A stretch of 64,000 bases of DNA, from assembly GCA_947044365.1 (NCBI GenBank), contig OX345636.1:15735115-15799114 (forward strand). The letters run 5' to 3'. This stretch comes from Petrosia ficiformis (Eukaryota > Porifera > Demospongiae > Haplosclerida > Petrosiidae). This document shows positions 1-15,000 of the stretch, piece after piece. The first letter of the stretch is position 1. Each line of letters opens with the position of its first letter. The notes beneath the pieces are model-generated. The model made no database searches, was not told the origin of the DNA, and saw only the letters and a list, made by a program, of their open reading frames with translations. The position numbers and the translations under genes were made by a program.

Positions 1-3000
1 TAGGAGGAGCTTCTGACCAACTACAACCTCAACACGACAAGCAACAAAAGATAGACCAGAAGGAGGAACAACATATACCTGTACAGAAAAATGTACATTC
101 AAGCATATAAATGTACATGTACATGTACAGTACAGTACATTATAGTACATGTACATACATGTACACTACAATACAACATGAAAGCACTCGCAGTGCAGAA
201 CCCTTGCCACAAGTGTGATTTGGGAAACAAGAATGACTTATCCATCAGTCACTGACAAGAAAATAATTGCAGACAATATTTGACTGTAATGATAACTATT
301 ACATACTGAGATTAAATTATACATAGGGCTGGGACGATCAATCGATATTGAAAATTCTTTTGATCATTGATTATAAGTCTGTGATATCGATTATGCTAAT
401 AATTGCTGTTGTTCCTTTTGAAATATGCTGGTAGTACATGTGTATTTTTAAAGTGCTAATGTTCATAAATTCGCTGGATGTATCAGGTATACACGAAAAT
501 GATATTCATAATGAATATCATTTGAGTGTATATATACCTGATACGACACAAGGTGGGGTCATGTTGTATATGGCTTGTATTGACATGAAGCCATAAGATG
601 TAAGACGAATACATACCAGTACTGCAGTTGCTATGAAATTATTTTGGTATCTATTGCGTCATGACTGCTGCAGTTGTATCTCCTAGTAACTGCCATTTCG
701 TCACAGCATTTTAGCTTGTGAGACTGTGAGTACTGTTGAATTTGGATATTGAACTTGGGAAGGAGAATGCAGATCCTGAAATTTAAGACATTTGAAAAAG
801 GTGTCTTAAAGCTTTCTTTAACCAAAAAGAATCGTTTTGCGTACATACAAAAGGAATAAATGGATAGATGGCTTTCAACTTTCATAGCTGAAGTTCGCCG
901 CGTTGATGGAGACCAATATATTCTCCAAGAAACATTCACAAATTGCTTTCAGGTATTCTTCAATATATGAGATCTAACAGCTGTGATACTCCCAATGTAT
1001 TAGACAGAAGAGACTCCGATTCATTTCAAGGTGCTAGCGAGGTCGTGTTTAGTGATCTTCTTAAAGAAGGTATTGGCACTACTGTCGACACGTACATGTA
1101 CATGTAAATGTAGCTGTTATTACGATGGAAGAGGAAGATCAACTATTGTTTTGTTTTGTTTATAATACTATTATATATTTTATTACTATATTGTTAAAAA
1201 AAAACATCCGGTGGGATATACATGTATATACATGTATCACACTGTCAGTTGCTTTAATCTTTTAAGAGTCATGTCCGGTGGAATATGTATATTTAACAGG
1301 AAGTGGGGGTCTACATAAGGTCGCGGTAGCTTTCATTTTATGGCTTCTTATAATACAATTATAATCTATTTGTGTTAATTTAGTTTATTTTTTATACAGA
1401 GCAAAACATCCAGTAAAAGTTTATGTGTGGGCAGGGATAAATTGGAATAGTCGCACATCGATTGTTATTTTTGAAGAAAAGCTAAATACTTTAGGCTATA
1501 TTGACATATTAAGTCAAACAAAATACCCTAACAGCCATCGTCTCATGGCTGATAACGATCCTAAACACACCTTGAATTGTGCTAAAGAATTTATAGAAGA
1601 CACTGGAATTAATTGGTGGAGAACACCAGCATATAAGTATATCAGACATCTTCGTAAAGTATTACCTTCGATTATACAAAGAGAAGGAGGAGCAACAGGT
1701 TATTGAGTATTTTTATTTTTGTTTGTTTTGAATGGCTCTTCTAAGTGACACCACATTTACAAAATATATACCTTGAATCTACAACTAATACATGAACATT
1801 GTAAGTATCCTTAATATTTGAATTAATTATTAATTATAATACTTCAACTGGTTTGTTGATTAATTTGTCAGTGTAAAATAATTATGTATATATAACCTGT
1901 GCATGTGAATCGCATGATGAATAAAATCAATAGTTCCTTAACTTAGCACATGCATGGTTAATATAGCATCAACACACTGCTTCCACAATGGTTCAAATAA
2001 ATGAACACTGCAAGAGTACTGAGGAAAGAGTGAAAGAAGAAGGTGTTTTAGGCGGAGCACTTCAGTTTGTGGTAAGCAGCACTTCCCTCGAGCACCATAG
2101 ACAGTACTAGCCTGCATCATTTCCCTTCAGAATTCTCTAGCTAACTTGACTGCTAAGCTACCAATTTTGCTGTGACCTCTCAGCTTTGGGTATTTTGCGA
2201 TGACAACTTCAGGTGGCAGAAGTGGGATAGATATCTGATGAGATTCGAGAGCATGATTTGAAACAGGAACCAATGGAATACGAGATTCCACAGCATGATT
2301 AGAAATTGGAACTGTACTGCTACATGTACTTCACTAATACAGTACCTCTGTGTACATGTACAAGTACACATGTAACTATGGTTACATGTACAGGTACTGT
2401 GCAGATTTCATAGTCCACTATACATGTACATGTACAAGTAACTATGGTTACATGTACATACTAAAAATAGTAACTATCATTTACATGTACACTGTACACA
2501 ATGTACATGTAACTCACTATAGCTTCATCATTATGATCATTATTTCTAATGTCACTGACAGTAACATTAGCTTTTCCTGGACTTATAGAAGTAACCACAC
2601 CAATTCTGGACACACACACCACATCTAGTGCATTACTGTTCCACTGGTAATTACCACTACCACCATATACCTGTATCAAAAAAAAACATGTATGAAGATT
2701 AAAACATGGAGTTGTCAAGAGTAAGTGATTTATGTGATATCATGTTGATGGAGAACATTTGAATTAAAGATCAGTTAAATTATTGCATTTCTTTTTCATG
2801 TATTGTACAATCAAATGCACACATTTACATGACTACAATTACTGTCAAAACTACTGTTGAACTACTGTAGTGCAGAAATGAAACTACTGAGTAATTAATT
2901 ACTGTACAGTATATGGTGACTTTTTATTGACTTACATTGTGTATACTGTACATGTATTATACACATACATGTACATGTACGTACAGAGTATCGTGGATTC

Positions 3001-6000
3001 GAATCCCACCTGAGGCAACTCTCATTTTCATTTTTCCATTGCCTCAGGTGTCTTTCTTTCTTTCTACATCTCTGATAACATCATGTATATACCTTACCTT
3101 CATACTATGTTGATAATAAGTTTCACCCTTCGTATCCCATAACAACACAAGTCTCTTTGGATATACAATAACTGGATCATAAATCTCAATAGACTGAGTC
3201 TTGGTAAGAGGATTAGATAAAGGATGTTTCTCTCCTGTTTCTGGATGCTGCAGATGTAAATATGGAATGATAAATGAATAATTTATCAAACACAAGACAA
3301 ACATAAATACATGTACAGTTGTATATTCATAATGTACTTCATTGTTGATTATTTTGTGCGTGAAGTTTTAATAGAGAAGTGAAAGAACACAATAAAACAA
3401 AGCTATATACATGTACATGTACATGTGTAGTATCTAAACATATCACATGACACCTAGAATATGGTAACACACTAACTATAAACAAGAAAAGATGCAGAAA
3501 AGGTTTAATTCTGTTCAACAAGAATATTTGACAACATGTGGCAGAATAAACTCTCTATAAAAAGTGAGGTACATGTACAGCTACGGTAGCTCAGATTATT
3601 CAAAATGGAGATCTCATCACACGTAACCAGACCCAGCCTGGTTATGCAAGACTAATGGAGATGATCTATGATATCAAAACTTCTACTATATATCTATCTA
3701 TGTACTACAAGGGGTTTTCTAAGCCATAGATCACAAACTCCAGAGTACATGTACATGTACACTTACCTACAAAAGAATGGCATAGGACGAGATGGAATTC
3801 TTACAAAACTGGATCGACTTCAGACAGCATTGATGAAGTACACACATGTACATGATGCAAGATTTGCCAATAATTCAGAGGAGGCAAAGATTGCCATTGA
3901 TCATGTTTGATTGTGGAAAACGGGTTTTAGAGGACAGAAGGTGGCATGGCACATACATTTGTACATACATGTATGCACTAAAGACAAAGTTTGCCTTTAG
4001 CATTAGGGACTCATTAGCATACACCACTATACAATTTGTGTATTGAATACTAATTGTGAAGGTACATGTACATACATGTATGCACTAAAGACAAAGTTTG
4101 CCTTTAGCATTAGGGACTCATTAGCACACACCACTATACAATTTGTGTATTGAATACTAATTGTGAAGGTACATACATGTATGCACTAAAGACAAAGTTT
4201 GCCTTTAACATTAGGGACTCATTAGCACACACCACTATACAATTTGTGTATTGAATACTAATTGTGAAGGTACATACATGTATGCACTAAAGACAAAGTT
4301 TGCCTTTAGCATTAGGGACTCATTAGCACACACCACTATACAATTTGTGTATTGAATACTAATTGTGAAGGTACATACATGTATGCACTAAAGACAAAGT
4401 TTGCCTTTAGCATTAGGGACTCATTAGCATACACCACTATACAATTTGTGTATTGAATACTAATTGTGAAGGTACATACATGTATGCACTAAAGACAAAG
4501 TTTGCCTTTAGCATTAGGGACTCATTAGCACACACCACTATACAATTTGTGCATGTATGTACACATACCTTGAGATTATCAATTGAACTGGTCAAACTGG
4601 TTTTTCCAGGTTTCGTGGCTTTTACAAGATGATATGACTCATTAGAAGAAGAGAAATATATTTCAAAAAAATCATTTGAAATTAAAGTAATGAGAAGTAC
4701 ATTCTGTAAATGAAAACATTATACATGTACAATGTAATACATGTATCTATTGTTAAAATTACATGTACAATATGTACATGTATAATTGTATACATGTACA
4801 TGTACATGTATTACTAAAGTCTGTTCACATTCAAAATGACCTCAAAATTATGTTATGACTTTATATGTAATATACATGCAGTATATACATGTAGTTTAAT
4901 GTTACGGTTACATGATTATACTGCAACTCAATAATGAAGATTTGCATTGAAATTTGACATACATGTACATGTACACAAAAATGGATAATTATATGAAAAT
5001 GGTGCAGGTGAAGAGATTGTTGGTCTCTCGAGCTAAAAATTATGAAAGTTTTCTGAGAACAAGGTGAACATGAATGACCTTAAATTTACTTCAATGTGTG
5101 TACTGTGTAGCATAGAGTAGTACAATGTACTTTTGATAATACTGTCTCACACAATACAGTAAAGTACTGCAGACAAGGTAACCATCAATGTGTATAGTAC
5201 AGAGTAGTACTATTGTCTCACAGGACAATACAATAAAGTGCTACAATGGAGTGCAATTACACATGTATGTTGTTTTAAAATGTTTATTATAATAGAAATA
5301 ATGATACGAACACCTACATATACATGTACATGTACATCCCAAAATTGTTTTCATAGACAGTGGTTACTACTAAATTTGTATATACATGTATTATATGTTT
5401 TTTTAGTAAATGAACCATACATGTACATGTACATATGTGCATACGTGTACCTCTGTAATAACATTCTTGTGATTATTTCTATCAAGAAGATTTACAGTAA
5501 AGATGTACTCTCTTCCAACCTCTAACACCCAGATATGACCAGGTGATACATGGAATCCTATAAACAAATATTTATGAAGACAGACACAATTTCAAATACA
5601 GATTGTTGCAGATGTAGGAAGTTTTGTTTCTGTAGATGTACATTTGTAGGTACATGTAACAGTGATAACTATCTTTAATTCTCTATTCTACTTAAACACA
5701 TCAATACCAGGTTTATAGATAGCTACCACACAGATACCTACATGTACTTAAGAGAAGAGACTACCTATATCTGTCAACAAGTCTCTTGAGATAGAGAACA
5801 AACAGACAGAGGATCTACTGATACAGTACAATTTTATGCAGGCATGTGTGTGTGAGTGCATGTTTGTGTGCGTGTAAGAGAGAGAGACAGACAACTGAGA
5901 TACAGAGATACACCATGTAGAGTGAAGAGAAAGAGATCCAGAAACAGAGAAGAGAGACAGAGACGAAGAAGCTCACTTACCTATATGATGAGGGAACACA

Positions 6001-9000
6001 ACATGTATTTCAGCTGAAGGCTTAGTAGCATGTGGTATATTCAACATATCTGAACAATTATTAGTAATAGCAAGTAATTATTTTACATGTGCACTGTATG
6101 TATACATGTATATTTTGGAACAATCAGTTCACTTAAGCATTAGATACATTTGTACATATAGTACATGTACATGTACATGTACAAAACAAAAGATTAACAT
6201 TTCATTATAATAATTATTATTAGTAGAATCGGGAGCCCATGAAAAAACCACAGGTAGGAGCGTGCAACTCCCACGCAATTAATTAAAATAGCTAAAGCCA
6301 GACATTTAGTTAGTGTTACTATTTTTAGATGCTCTACGTGGCCATGCCCACCGCAGTGTAGAGCTTTAGCTACAGCTAAAGTCTGTAGAAAGAGTGAAGT
6401 AACACTCTACAGTCTCTACCAGCAAGAAAAAAGAAGCTAGTATGTTCGTGCTACTGGCAAGTATCTCTTTAGTTGATTATACAGTGTTCATTTGAACATA
6501 TAAGAAATTTAAATTGTTCTAGACAACTTTATTCAGAACATCTACTACTGGTATATACTTGTAGTAAACAGCTTCTTTGTTTCTTCCAACTGAATCTTCT
6601 TTCTTACAGCTGTTTTATGAACTGGAGTACTATCTATTGATACTGTAGTACTGTTAGTTGTAAAGTTCTAGCTCTACAATGCGGTGGGCGTGGCCAAGTA
6701 GAGCATCTAAAAATAGTAACACCAACTAAATGTCTGCTCGCTCCTACCTGTGGTTTTTTCATGGGCTCCTGGTAAAATACAAAATAAAGTCAATGCTAAG
6801 CAAATAGATCATCCACAATACATGTACATGTACAAATAAATAAATGATATATCACATTTATATTATATACATGTAATATACTATATACAGTATATATACA
6901 TGTAGATATACATTGTATGTAAACTTAAATGCTTGTATCTAGTGAAACAACTCAAACTAAGTAATCTATTTGGTATGAGTTCTCAGTCATGGTTCTGAAT
7001 GTACACATGTATATGTCAATAAAAAGTCACCATATAGTACAGTAATTACTCAGTAGTTTCATTATCACACTACAGTAGTTCAACAGTAGTTTTGACAGTA
7101 ATTGGTACACTTGTCAATTCAACACCACAGTAGTGAGACAGTAATTACTATACTATACTGACAGTAGAACTAAGGTAATTACTGTTACTGTATGGTGACA
7201 TTTTATTGACATATACTGTATATGTGTGTGTTTATAAATGACAGACATGTGACAGACATGTGACACTAATTGGTAAACAATTAACTTAATTACAATGTAC
7301 ATTGTATATTAATAATAGAATGGTACAATTCTTTCAAATTCTTACTCTTGTCGTGTAGTACAATCTCAGTGTCTCCTAGTATCATTCCAGTAACTCTCGA
7401 GATCTCTTTATCAAGACTAGCTACAGTAGTGTTACTAAGTTCCAAAGTGTACTGATCTGACGGCATTTGTACAACTGGAAGAGAAACAGAGAGACAGTTC
7501 ATATACTCACACATTAATAATTGTGAGCATATACCATATACATGTACATGTATATGTAAAGTAGTGCTACGTTAAAAAAACATATTGCAGAGCTCTAGCA
7601 GCATTATAATCAATGTTTGCCTCAGAGGACGTCTAGGCGTCCACAAACGCCTTACTGTTTACCTACATGTAAGACGCCCAAATGAGCAAAATCCAAGTTT
7701 TTGGGAGTCATTTGTCCTGAAGTATTATTCCTTAATAATTTCAATATTTCAATACATTTACTAATAATTAGAAATTAATATGTTTCGCACATGTGTTTTT
7801 TTATATGGTTCAGTGCACTCTGATAAGTTTCTGGGACAAGAAGAGCCTAAAGAAAGGAAGAAGGAGAAGATCTTGAATCAGGTGATGAACCTGACTGTAA
7901 AAAAACTAAACAAACAAGAAAATTTCAGGCAAGATGGAATTCTATATTCCATGGGTTGAGTACAACAGTGTAAGAAACAGTATGTTTTGTGCTGAAGAGT
8001 GCATTTAGCAGTAAGGAAGAGTGTAGTAACTTTTGAATAGATAATCTTAGAAAATATTATGATAAATCCTTGGAACAGAAAGCAGTTGTTGAATGCACAA
8101 TACTAGAGTCTAGTTGTGCTCCTGTTACAGAGCTTTGGGAAAGAGAGTACTCACAACAAGAAAGGGTTGCTATGGTGAATGTTTTCTGGTTGGTAAGTGA
8201 AGAAATTGCCACTTTGAAATACATATCTTTAAACAATCTTGTTATGATTCAAGGCTGTATTGATCTTCAAAATGTGAGTGTTGCCAAAAATTCACAATAC
8301 ACACACCACTGAATCACAGAAGAGATGCAAGAATGTATTTCTGTGTGTATTGATGAAGACCTAGTAGAGAAAATCAAGCTTGCTTCTTCGTATAATCTGA
8401 TGACAGATGAAAGCACAGATATCTCCTTAGAGAAGCACTTAATTATTTATGTATCTTTTTTTGGAAGTCAAGGAAGATCTGAGACACACTTTCTAGCACA
8501 TGTGATTTTAAATGATGGATGTTCAGCTATTGGTATCGCAAAGTGTCTAGAGGAGTATCTAGACCAAAAAGGATTGTCTTTATTGAATTGCTTTGGTCTA
8601 GCAACAGATGGGAGCAAAAGTTATGATAGGTGAAGTAGGTGGGTTGGGTGGCATATTGAAAAGGAAAATCCTTATTTGGTCTTTGTGCACTGCTCATAGA
8701 CTCTCTTTAGCAACATCACAAGCAACTGACACAGTACCATATCTCAAGCGATACACAAAATGTATTGGTGTTATATATTCTTATTTTATTCTTATTTTAG
8801 TCTTATTTTAGTCGGTTTCTTTCCCGTCTAACCTGTCTTTGAGATATCCAAAATGTATTGAATGATCCTAAACGTACCCACCAACCACTGTTTCCCATTA
8901 GATGGCATTCACTTCAGCATGCAGTTGAAGCTATTCAGCATACACTATGTTCACTTATTACTTATTTTGAAAATTAAGCAGCTGAGGGTGATCCCACTGC

Positions 9001-12000
9001 AGTAGGCCTTACCAAACAACTGTGTACTTTTGCATTTCATTCTAATACACACCTACTTGTGGATGCACTACGATTGTTGGGTAAGCTTTCAAAATGTTTT
9101 CAATCTGAGCACATACATGTAGATTTTTCTATTATTCCATTCATGGTTGAAAGCACCATATCAGCTATTGACACAATGAAGCACTATCCTGGTAGTAAAC
9201 TTTGGGAATTTTTTGGATTCCTACATGATGGGTTATACAGAAGTATTGCAATAAAAGATGACCCCACAGAGAGAGCAAAATGTTCTGTTGTTCGGGTACA
9301 GTTCTTACATGTACAGGCAGTGATTGATAATTTAAGATCTACATTTCCATCTTTATTTGCTGCAATGTGCATACTGGATCCACAGAATCTACCATCCGAT
9401 ACAGATGATTTAGGCACTTACGGAGATGATGATTTAGATCTTCTTTTAAATCACTTTGGTTCGCCTAAATTGGATGTTCTACCCCAAAAAAACTTTGAAT
9501 ATACACAGAGTGAATGGATGCTGCTTAAGCAACTTGCTGTGAAAAAGTACAATAATCAGAATATGCAGGAATTCTGGGAGCAAGTGAGTAAGAAACACAT
9601 CGATATACTGCCTCAATTCATCAAACTAGCCTGTCTCTTCCAATCAGTACTGCCAGTTGTGAGCATAGTTTCAGCACACAAAACCTGATCAAGAATAAGC
9701 TTCGTAATCGTTTGTCACTTACCCGATTTCAATGAGAATATCAATGGAAGGACCCGAGATTGGCAACTTTAATTTTACACAAGCTATGGGTAAATGGAGG
9801 AAAATCAAACAAAGAAGAATTTTATCTCTATCTTTTTTTTAATGTTTAAGTCACTTTATGGAAATGATATGACTGTAAAAAATGAGTGAAATATAATAAT
9901 GAATGAGTAATAATTAGTGAAATAAAGAATAGACACCCAGCAGTATCAACCTGGGGCAAACACTGATTAGACGCCCAGCGGTTATCAACCTGGGGCAAAC
10001 ACTGATTAGACACCCAGCGGTATCAACCTGGGTCAAACACTAATTAGACACCCAGTGGTATCAACCTGGGGCAAACACTGATTAGACACCCAGTGGTATC
10101 AACCTGGGGCAAACACTGATTAGACACCCAGTGGTATCAACCTGGGGCAAACACTGATTAGACACCCAGTGGTATCAACCTGGGGCAAACACTGATTAGA
10201 CACCCAGCAGTATTAACCTGGGGCAAACACTGATTAGACACCCAGCAGTATCAACCTGGTGGGGCAAACACTGATTAGACACCCAGTGGTATCAACCTGG
10301 GGCAAACACTGATTAGACACCCAGCGGTATCAACCTGGGGCAAACACTGATTAGACACCCAGTGGTATCAACCTGGGGCAAACACTGATTAGACACCCAG
10401 CGGTATCAACCTGGGGCAAACACTGATTAGACACCCAGCGGTATCAACCTGGTGGGGCAAACACTGATTATGATATTATGCCTTATGAAATAAATGATGG
10501 TTAAAATACAATTTCTGATACCTTCAACTTTTCCATGTTTTCTTCTCTCAATATGATAATCCACAAATGATAATGGCATAATATATACATCAGCTGATGG
10601 TAATAACATCAGGTTCTCTATGACTAGTAGCTTAACTATATCTGGTGGTACATCCTGAATATAAGATAAATAAAGAGATATGGGATGATATATCAACATG
10701 AAGAATACACGTGTACATGTAGATTGCATACAAGTACATTTACAGTACATGTACTGTGTATACACACAACTATATGTACTTGTACACAAAATGCAGGAGT
10801 GTGGAAAAATTGAGCCGACTAATGGACATTTTGACCTATTTTCACAGCACTTGCCCTGCTGCCCATATACCATATACAGTACCTGACTATATTAAGTTTA
10901 CATACTATGATGAGAACTATACTTTAATAAGGTGATAGTCAACTGTACTTCTAAGTAGTACTATAGTACTACTTTGTACTCTAATCATAGTAATGTGTGA
11001 ATTTTCTTTACATTTGTATGTGATAGCATAAGGTGTAATACTGTGTAGTACATTCGAAGTACAGTGTACTTCACTCACAAAGTACACTGAAGTCAATGGA
11101 AGTACAGTGATAGTATGTAAACTTAATAATGTCAGGTACTGTACTTTGTATACAGTTTTGTTTCAATTTACCAGACATTCACTAGATTTATTGGACACAA
11201 TGTCCAGCATGACTGGCTGTTTCCACACCACTGATACACATCCACATGTACATGGACTATAAAATTATATAATACATGTATATATGTATGTAAAAGTATA
11301 ATTTGTGTATACATGTACAGCATAGGGCAAAATAAACACTACGTAATGCAGAGATACTACTCACCGAACTACACAGCGCAGTGGTGGAGTAATTACGCAG
11401 TAGCAAGAACGCAGTACGCTGAGCAGAGTAGTAAAATAATAATTATGATTGAAGTTACACACTTCGTGTGTGCATGCGCGTATTACATCATAATAAATGT
11501 GGCAAGAAGCAAGATGGTTTACAGTAGTTATAAGCAGCAAAGAATCATGTTTTTTTTTTCTGGATTGGGATACAAATCAACTTCTATTGCTAGACTATTG
11601 AGAGAGGAAGGATTGACTGTATGTAGGAGTGCTGTTGTGAGGTTCGTGAAGAAATATAAAGAGACGGAAACTATCTGCCAGTCGTCCTGGTTCTTGCCGC
11701 CCATCCAAAATCACACCTGAAGTAGTACACATTGCAGAAGATCAGATGCATATGTACATTGTATATATATATATGTACATATGGATCATGGAGTAGCACA
11801 TAATAAAAAGTTACGATAGTGTTGTCGTAATACATGAGTAGCACATACATGTACATGTACATTGTATGTAATATTGTTAAAACTAAATGCCATTCTTCCT
11901 AAACTACATGTACTTGTATATGTTGACATTATTCCAAACTATATGTTGACATTCTTCCTACCCATACATTTATTTTTTTTTAGCTTATATATAGAGTTGA

Positions 12001-15000
12001 TGAATGAGTCCTTATGCAGTGCAATTAGAAACCCAGCCACAGGCAAGCCAAATGCATTCAGGAGGAGGCACTCTCCAAGTACATGTATGTTTTGGAAGCA
12101 AGATCACAACGCTGGCCAATATGTATATATACAAATGTACATGTGACATCTACATCTAGGTATTATACCACTTAGGACTTCATGTGCATTTGTAATTATT
12201 TCTGTTTCAGGATAGTGCAAGGACTGGTGGCCAGTAGAAACTGAATCATTGAGTCACTGCTTCCTCTGCATACGCTTCTTCTCTCTTCTAGCTTTGCCAA
12301 AGGTAGTTCATTTCTCAGAGAAATGTCCATATCTTTAGTTTGGAATGACCAACAATCTTTTTGCCTGTACCATTTTCATATAATTATCCTTCCTGTTTTT
12401 GTTTTTTTTTGTGCATGTAAAATTTCAATCCATTGCTTCATTAAGGCATAATCATGTATTAGCCTTATGACATTAACTGTATTACATACATGCATAAAGT
12501 CAAGACATCATGAATGTGAACAGACTTTACATACAAGATCCATAATACATTCATTTGATGAATTTAAACATGTATCATTTGATGATAAGCTTGAAAAGCA
12601 GGAAAGTAAAACAGGTTAATAATTGTGTTGTTCAGTTTTTATTTAGTTTCTTAATCCAATCCAATTTTATCCCAGAAGAAACAAATGTGGAAAATGCTCA
12701 AAAGGAAAATGAATTTCCAAGAGCCACCGAAGCAAGAAAAACATTTCAAAATTAGAAAACTCCTTGATTTGATTTGTTATGGACTTGAACAAGAGTGCAT
12801 TTACTGTACATTATAAGCAAATTACAATGATCCTTTAGATTTCAATTGTTGAAAGAAGCTTGATGAACAAGACTTACATTTCCTCAATCTTTGTTGCGAG
12901 CTCTCTCTCTCTCTTTAGCTTTTTGCAATAAATGAAAGATAAACAAACCCTCACAACAGGAAAAAAGATATTCATACATACATGTATATGTGTAGAATTC
13001 AGATGCAAAAAATGGATATGTCTATTGTTTACACATTTATATGGGTGGATGAAGAAAAATTAAGTTTCTCTGGGATTGTCTAGTTTTGTCGTTCACAGTA
13101 GATTTAATCAGAGAATCAGCAGTTCAAACTACACGTGTATTTATCAATAATTATAAGACAAGTCCTTTTGTGTTTTTATGCATGTTCCTACAAGTATGTG
13201 AGAGCATTAATGCAAAGTTAGGCATTGCTCCACCTTCTTTCTTGAATCACCCACCAAGTTAGAGTTAAATAAATCAACTGAATGTTTGTTGTAATTCAAC
13301 AAATGAAAAAAAAATTTTTTTTTTGACAAGTTTAAAAATTATGACAAATAAAACTTTTACAGAGTAATCTTCCTTCAGTTACCCATTTCATGGGCGTAGA
13401 CAAGTTTTTATAAGTAGGGGGGCTTAGCGGAATGTGTGCCAAAGCCGCGTGCAAAATTTTGCTCTCTTATTAATTATTCATGATGGAAGGACCTGGTGAT
13501 ACCAACCAAGCACCATCTTAATACACAGCCACTAGCAGTTTGAAAGTCAAGTCTAGATCACCTACTCCAATTAAGATTACCTTTTACCAGTCTACTTCAC
13601 ATCTTGGAATTTTCTGCACATACATGTACATCATTTTGCCCATGGTCATTCAAAAAAAAGATCTTCCAAGTTTCAAGCTGGTGATACCAACCTACATGTA
13701 CATGTACATGTGTACCATCATCTTAATATATGGTGCACTCGCAGTTGGGAAATCCAGTCTTGATCACCCACCACAAGGACTACCACCAAAAGACACAAAG
13801 AAGCATTTGAAAAGTACAGTACTTGAAAAATATTTAAATACTTTTCAATGTATTTGTATTTCTATTTGTATCTGAAATACTCATTCAGGACAACATTTGT
13901 TTAATATAAACATGATTATGAGGGAGAAAATGCAGTAAGTACATGTACTTGCATTTGTATCTACATGTAAGTACTAATAAATGAGTTTGACCACAGGCCT
14001 GATCTGGTTCACAGGTACTCAAACGTGAAAAACAAAAACAAAACAGCATGGAGTAAGTTCAAAATGTAGGTGGAAGATCCAGGAACTGGTGGAAGAGAAT
14101 AATGTTAAACCTTTTAAAAGGTCTTGCTCTGCATTCTTATTTCCTACATGTGTATACATCTTGGAAGTTTGTATATATACATACATGTCTACATAATTTT
14201 GTACATGTGTACCATCATCTTAATGCACGGTGCACCCGCAGTTGGGAAATCCAGCCTAGATCACCCACCACAAGGACTACCACAAAAAGACACAAAGAAG
14301 CATTTGAAGGTTCAAGCTTCTCTTTTTGATGCCATCAAAGAAGGGTCTGGTGATACCAACCTAGCACAATTTTAATTACAAGTCTGTATTCTTGTAATGC
14401 ATTTCCTACACAAATGTATTGGAAGTTTCTGTACATATACATCATTTTGCCTATGGTCTAAAAGAGAATTCCCAGCTTCCCTTATCACTGCCATGAAAGA
14501 AGGACCTGGTGATACTAACCTCGGTCACATAGCACCATTTTAATTACAAATCCGCATGGTTATGCCCAAAAAGAGATCCACTAAAATTCAAGTTGTCATG
14601 GTCATCCCAAACGAGATCTCCCAAGTTTCAATCTTTCCTCATTGATGTGGGACCTGGTGATACTAAACTACATTTACATGTGTACTATCATATTAATGCA
14701 TGGTGCACCAGCAGCAGGAAAATCCAGCCTAGATCACCCACCACAAGGACTACCACCAAAAGACACAAAGAAGCATTTAAAAAGTACAGTACTTTTCAAC
14801 GTATTTGTATTTCTATTTGTATCTGAAATACTCATTCAAGACAACATTTTTTTAATATAAACATGATTATGAGGGAGAAAATGCAGTAAGTACATGTACT
14901 TGCATTTGTATCTACATGTACATTGTAAGTACTAATAAATGAGTTTGACCACAGGCCTGATCTGGTCCACCGGTACTCAAACGTGAAAAACAAAAACAAA

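Noticed and set aside
9931..10470. Short regular repeats that could suggest a CRISPR array
   Set aside because: Units are directly adjacent with no spacers, and the region is an intron of an animal gene. It is a minisatellite. The 89-bp, 101-bp and 34-bp arrays were rejected for the same reason.
11862..12146. 94-residue plus-strand ORF in intron 6
   Set aside because: Low-complexity AT-rich sequence with TACATGTA runs and no recognisable motif or splice logic.
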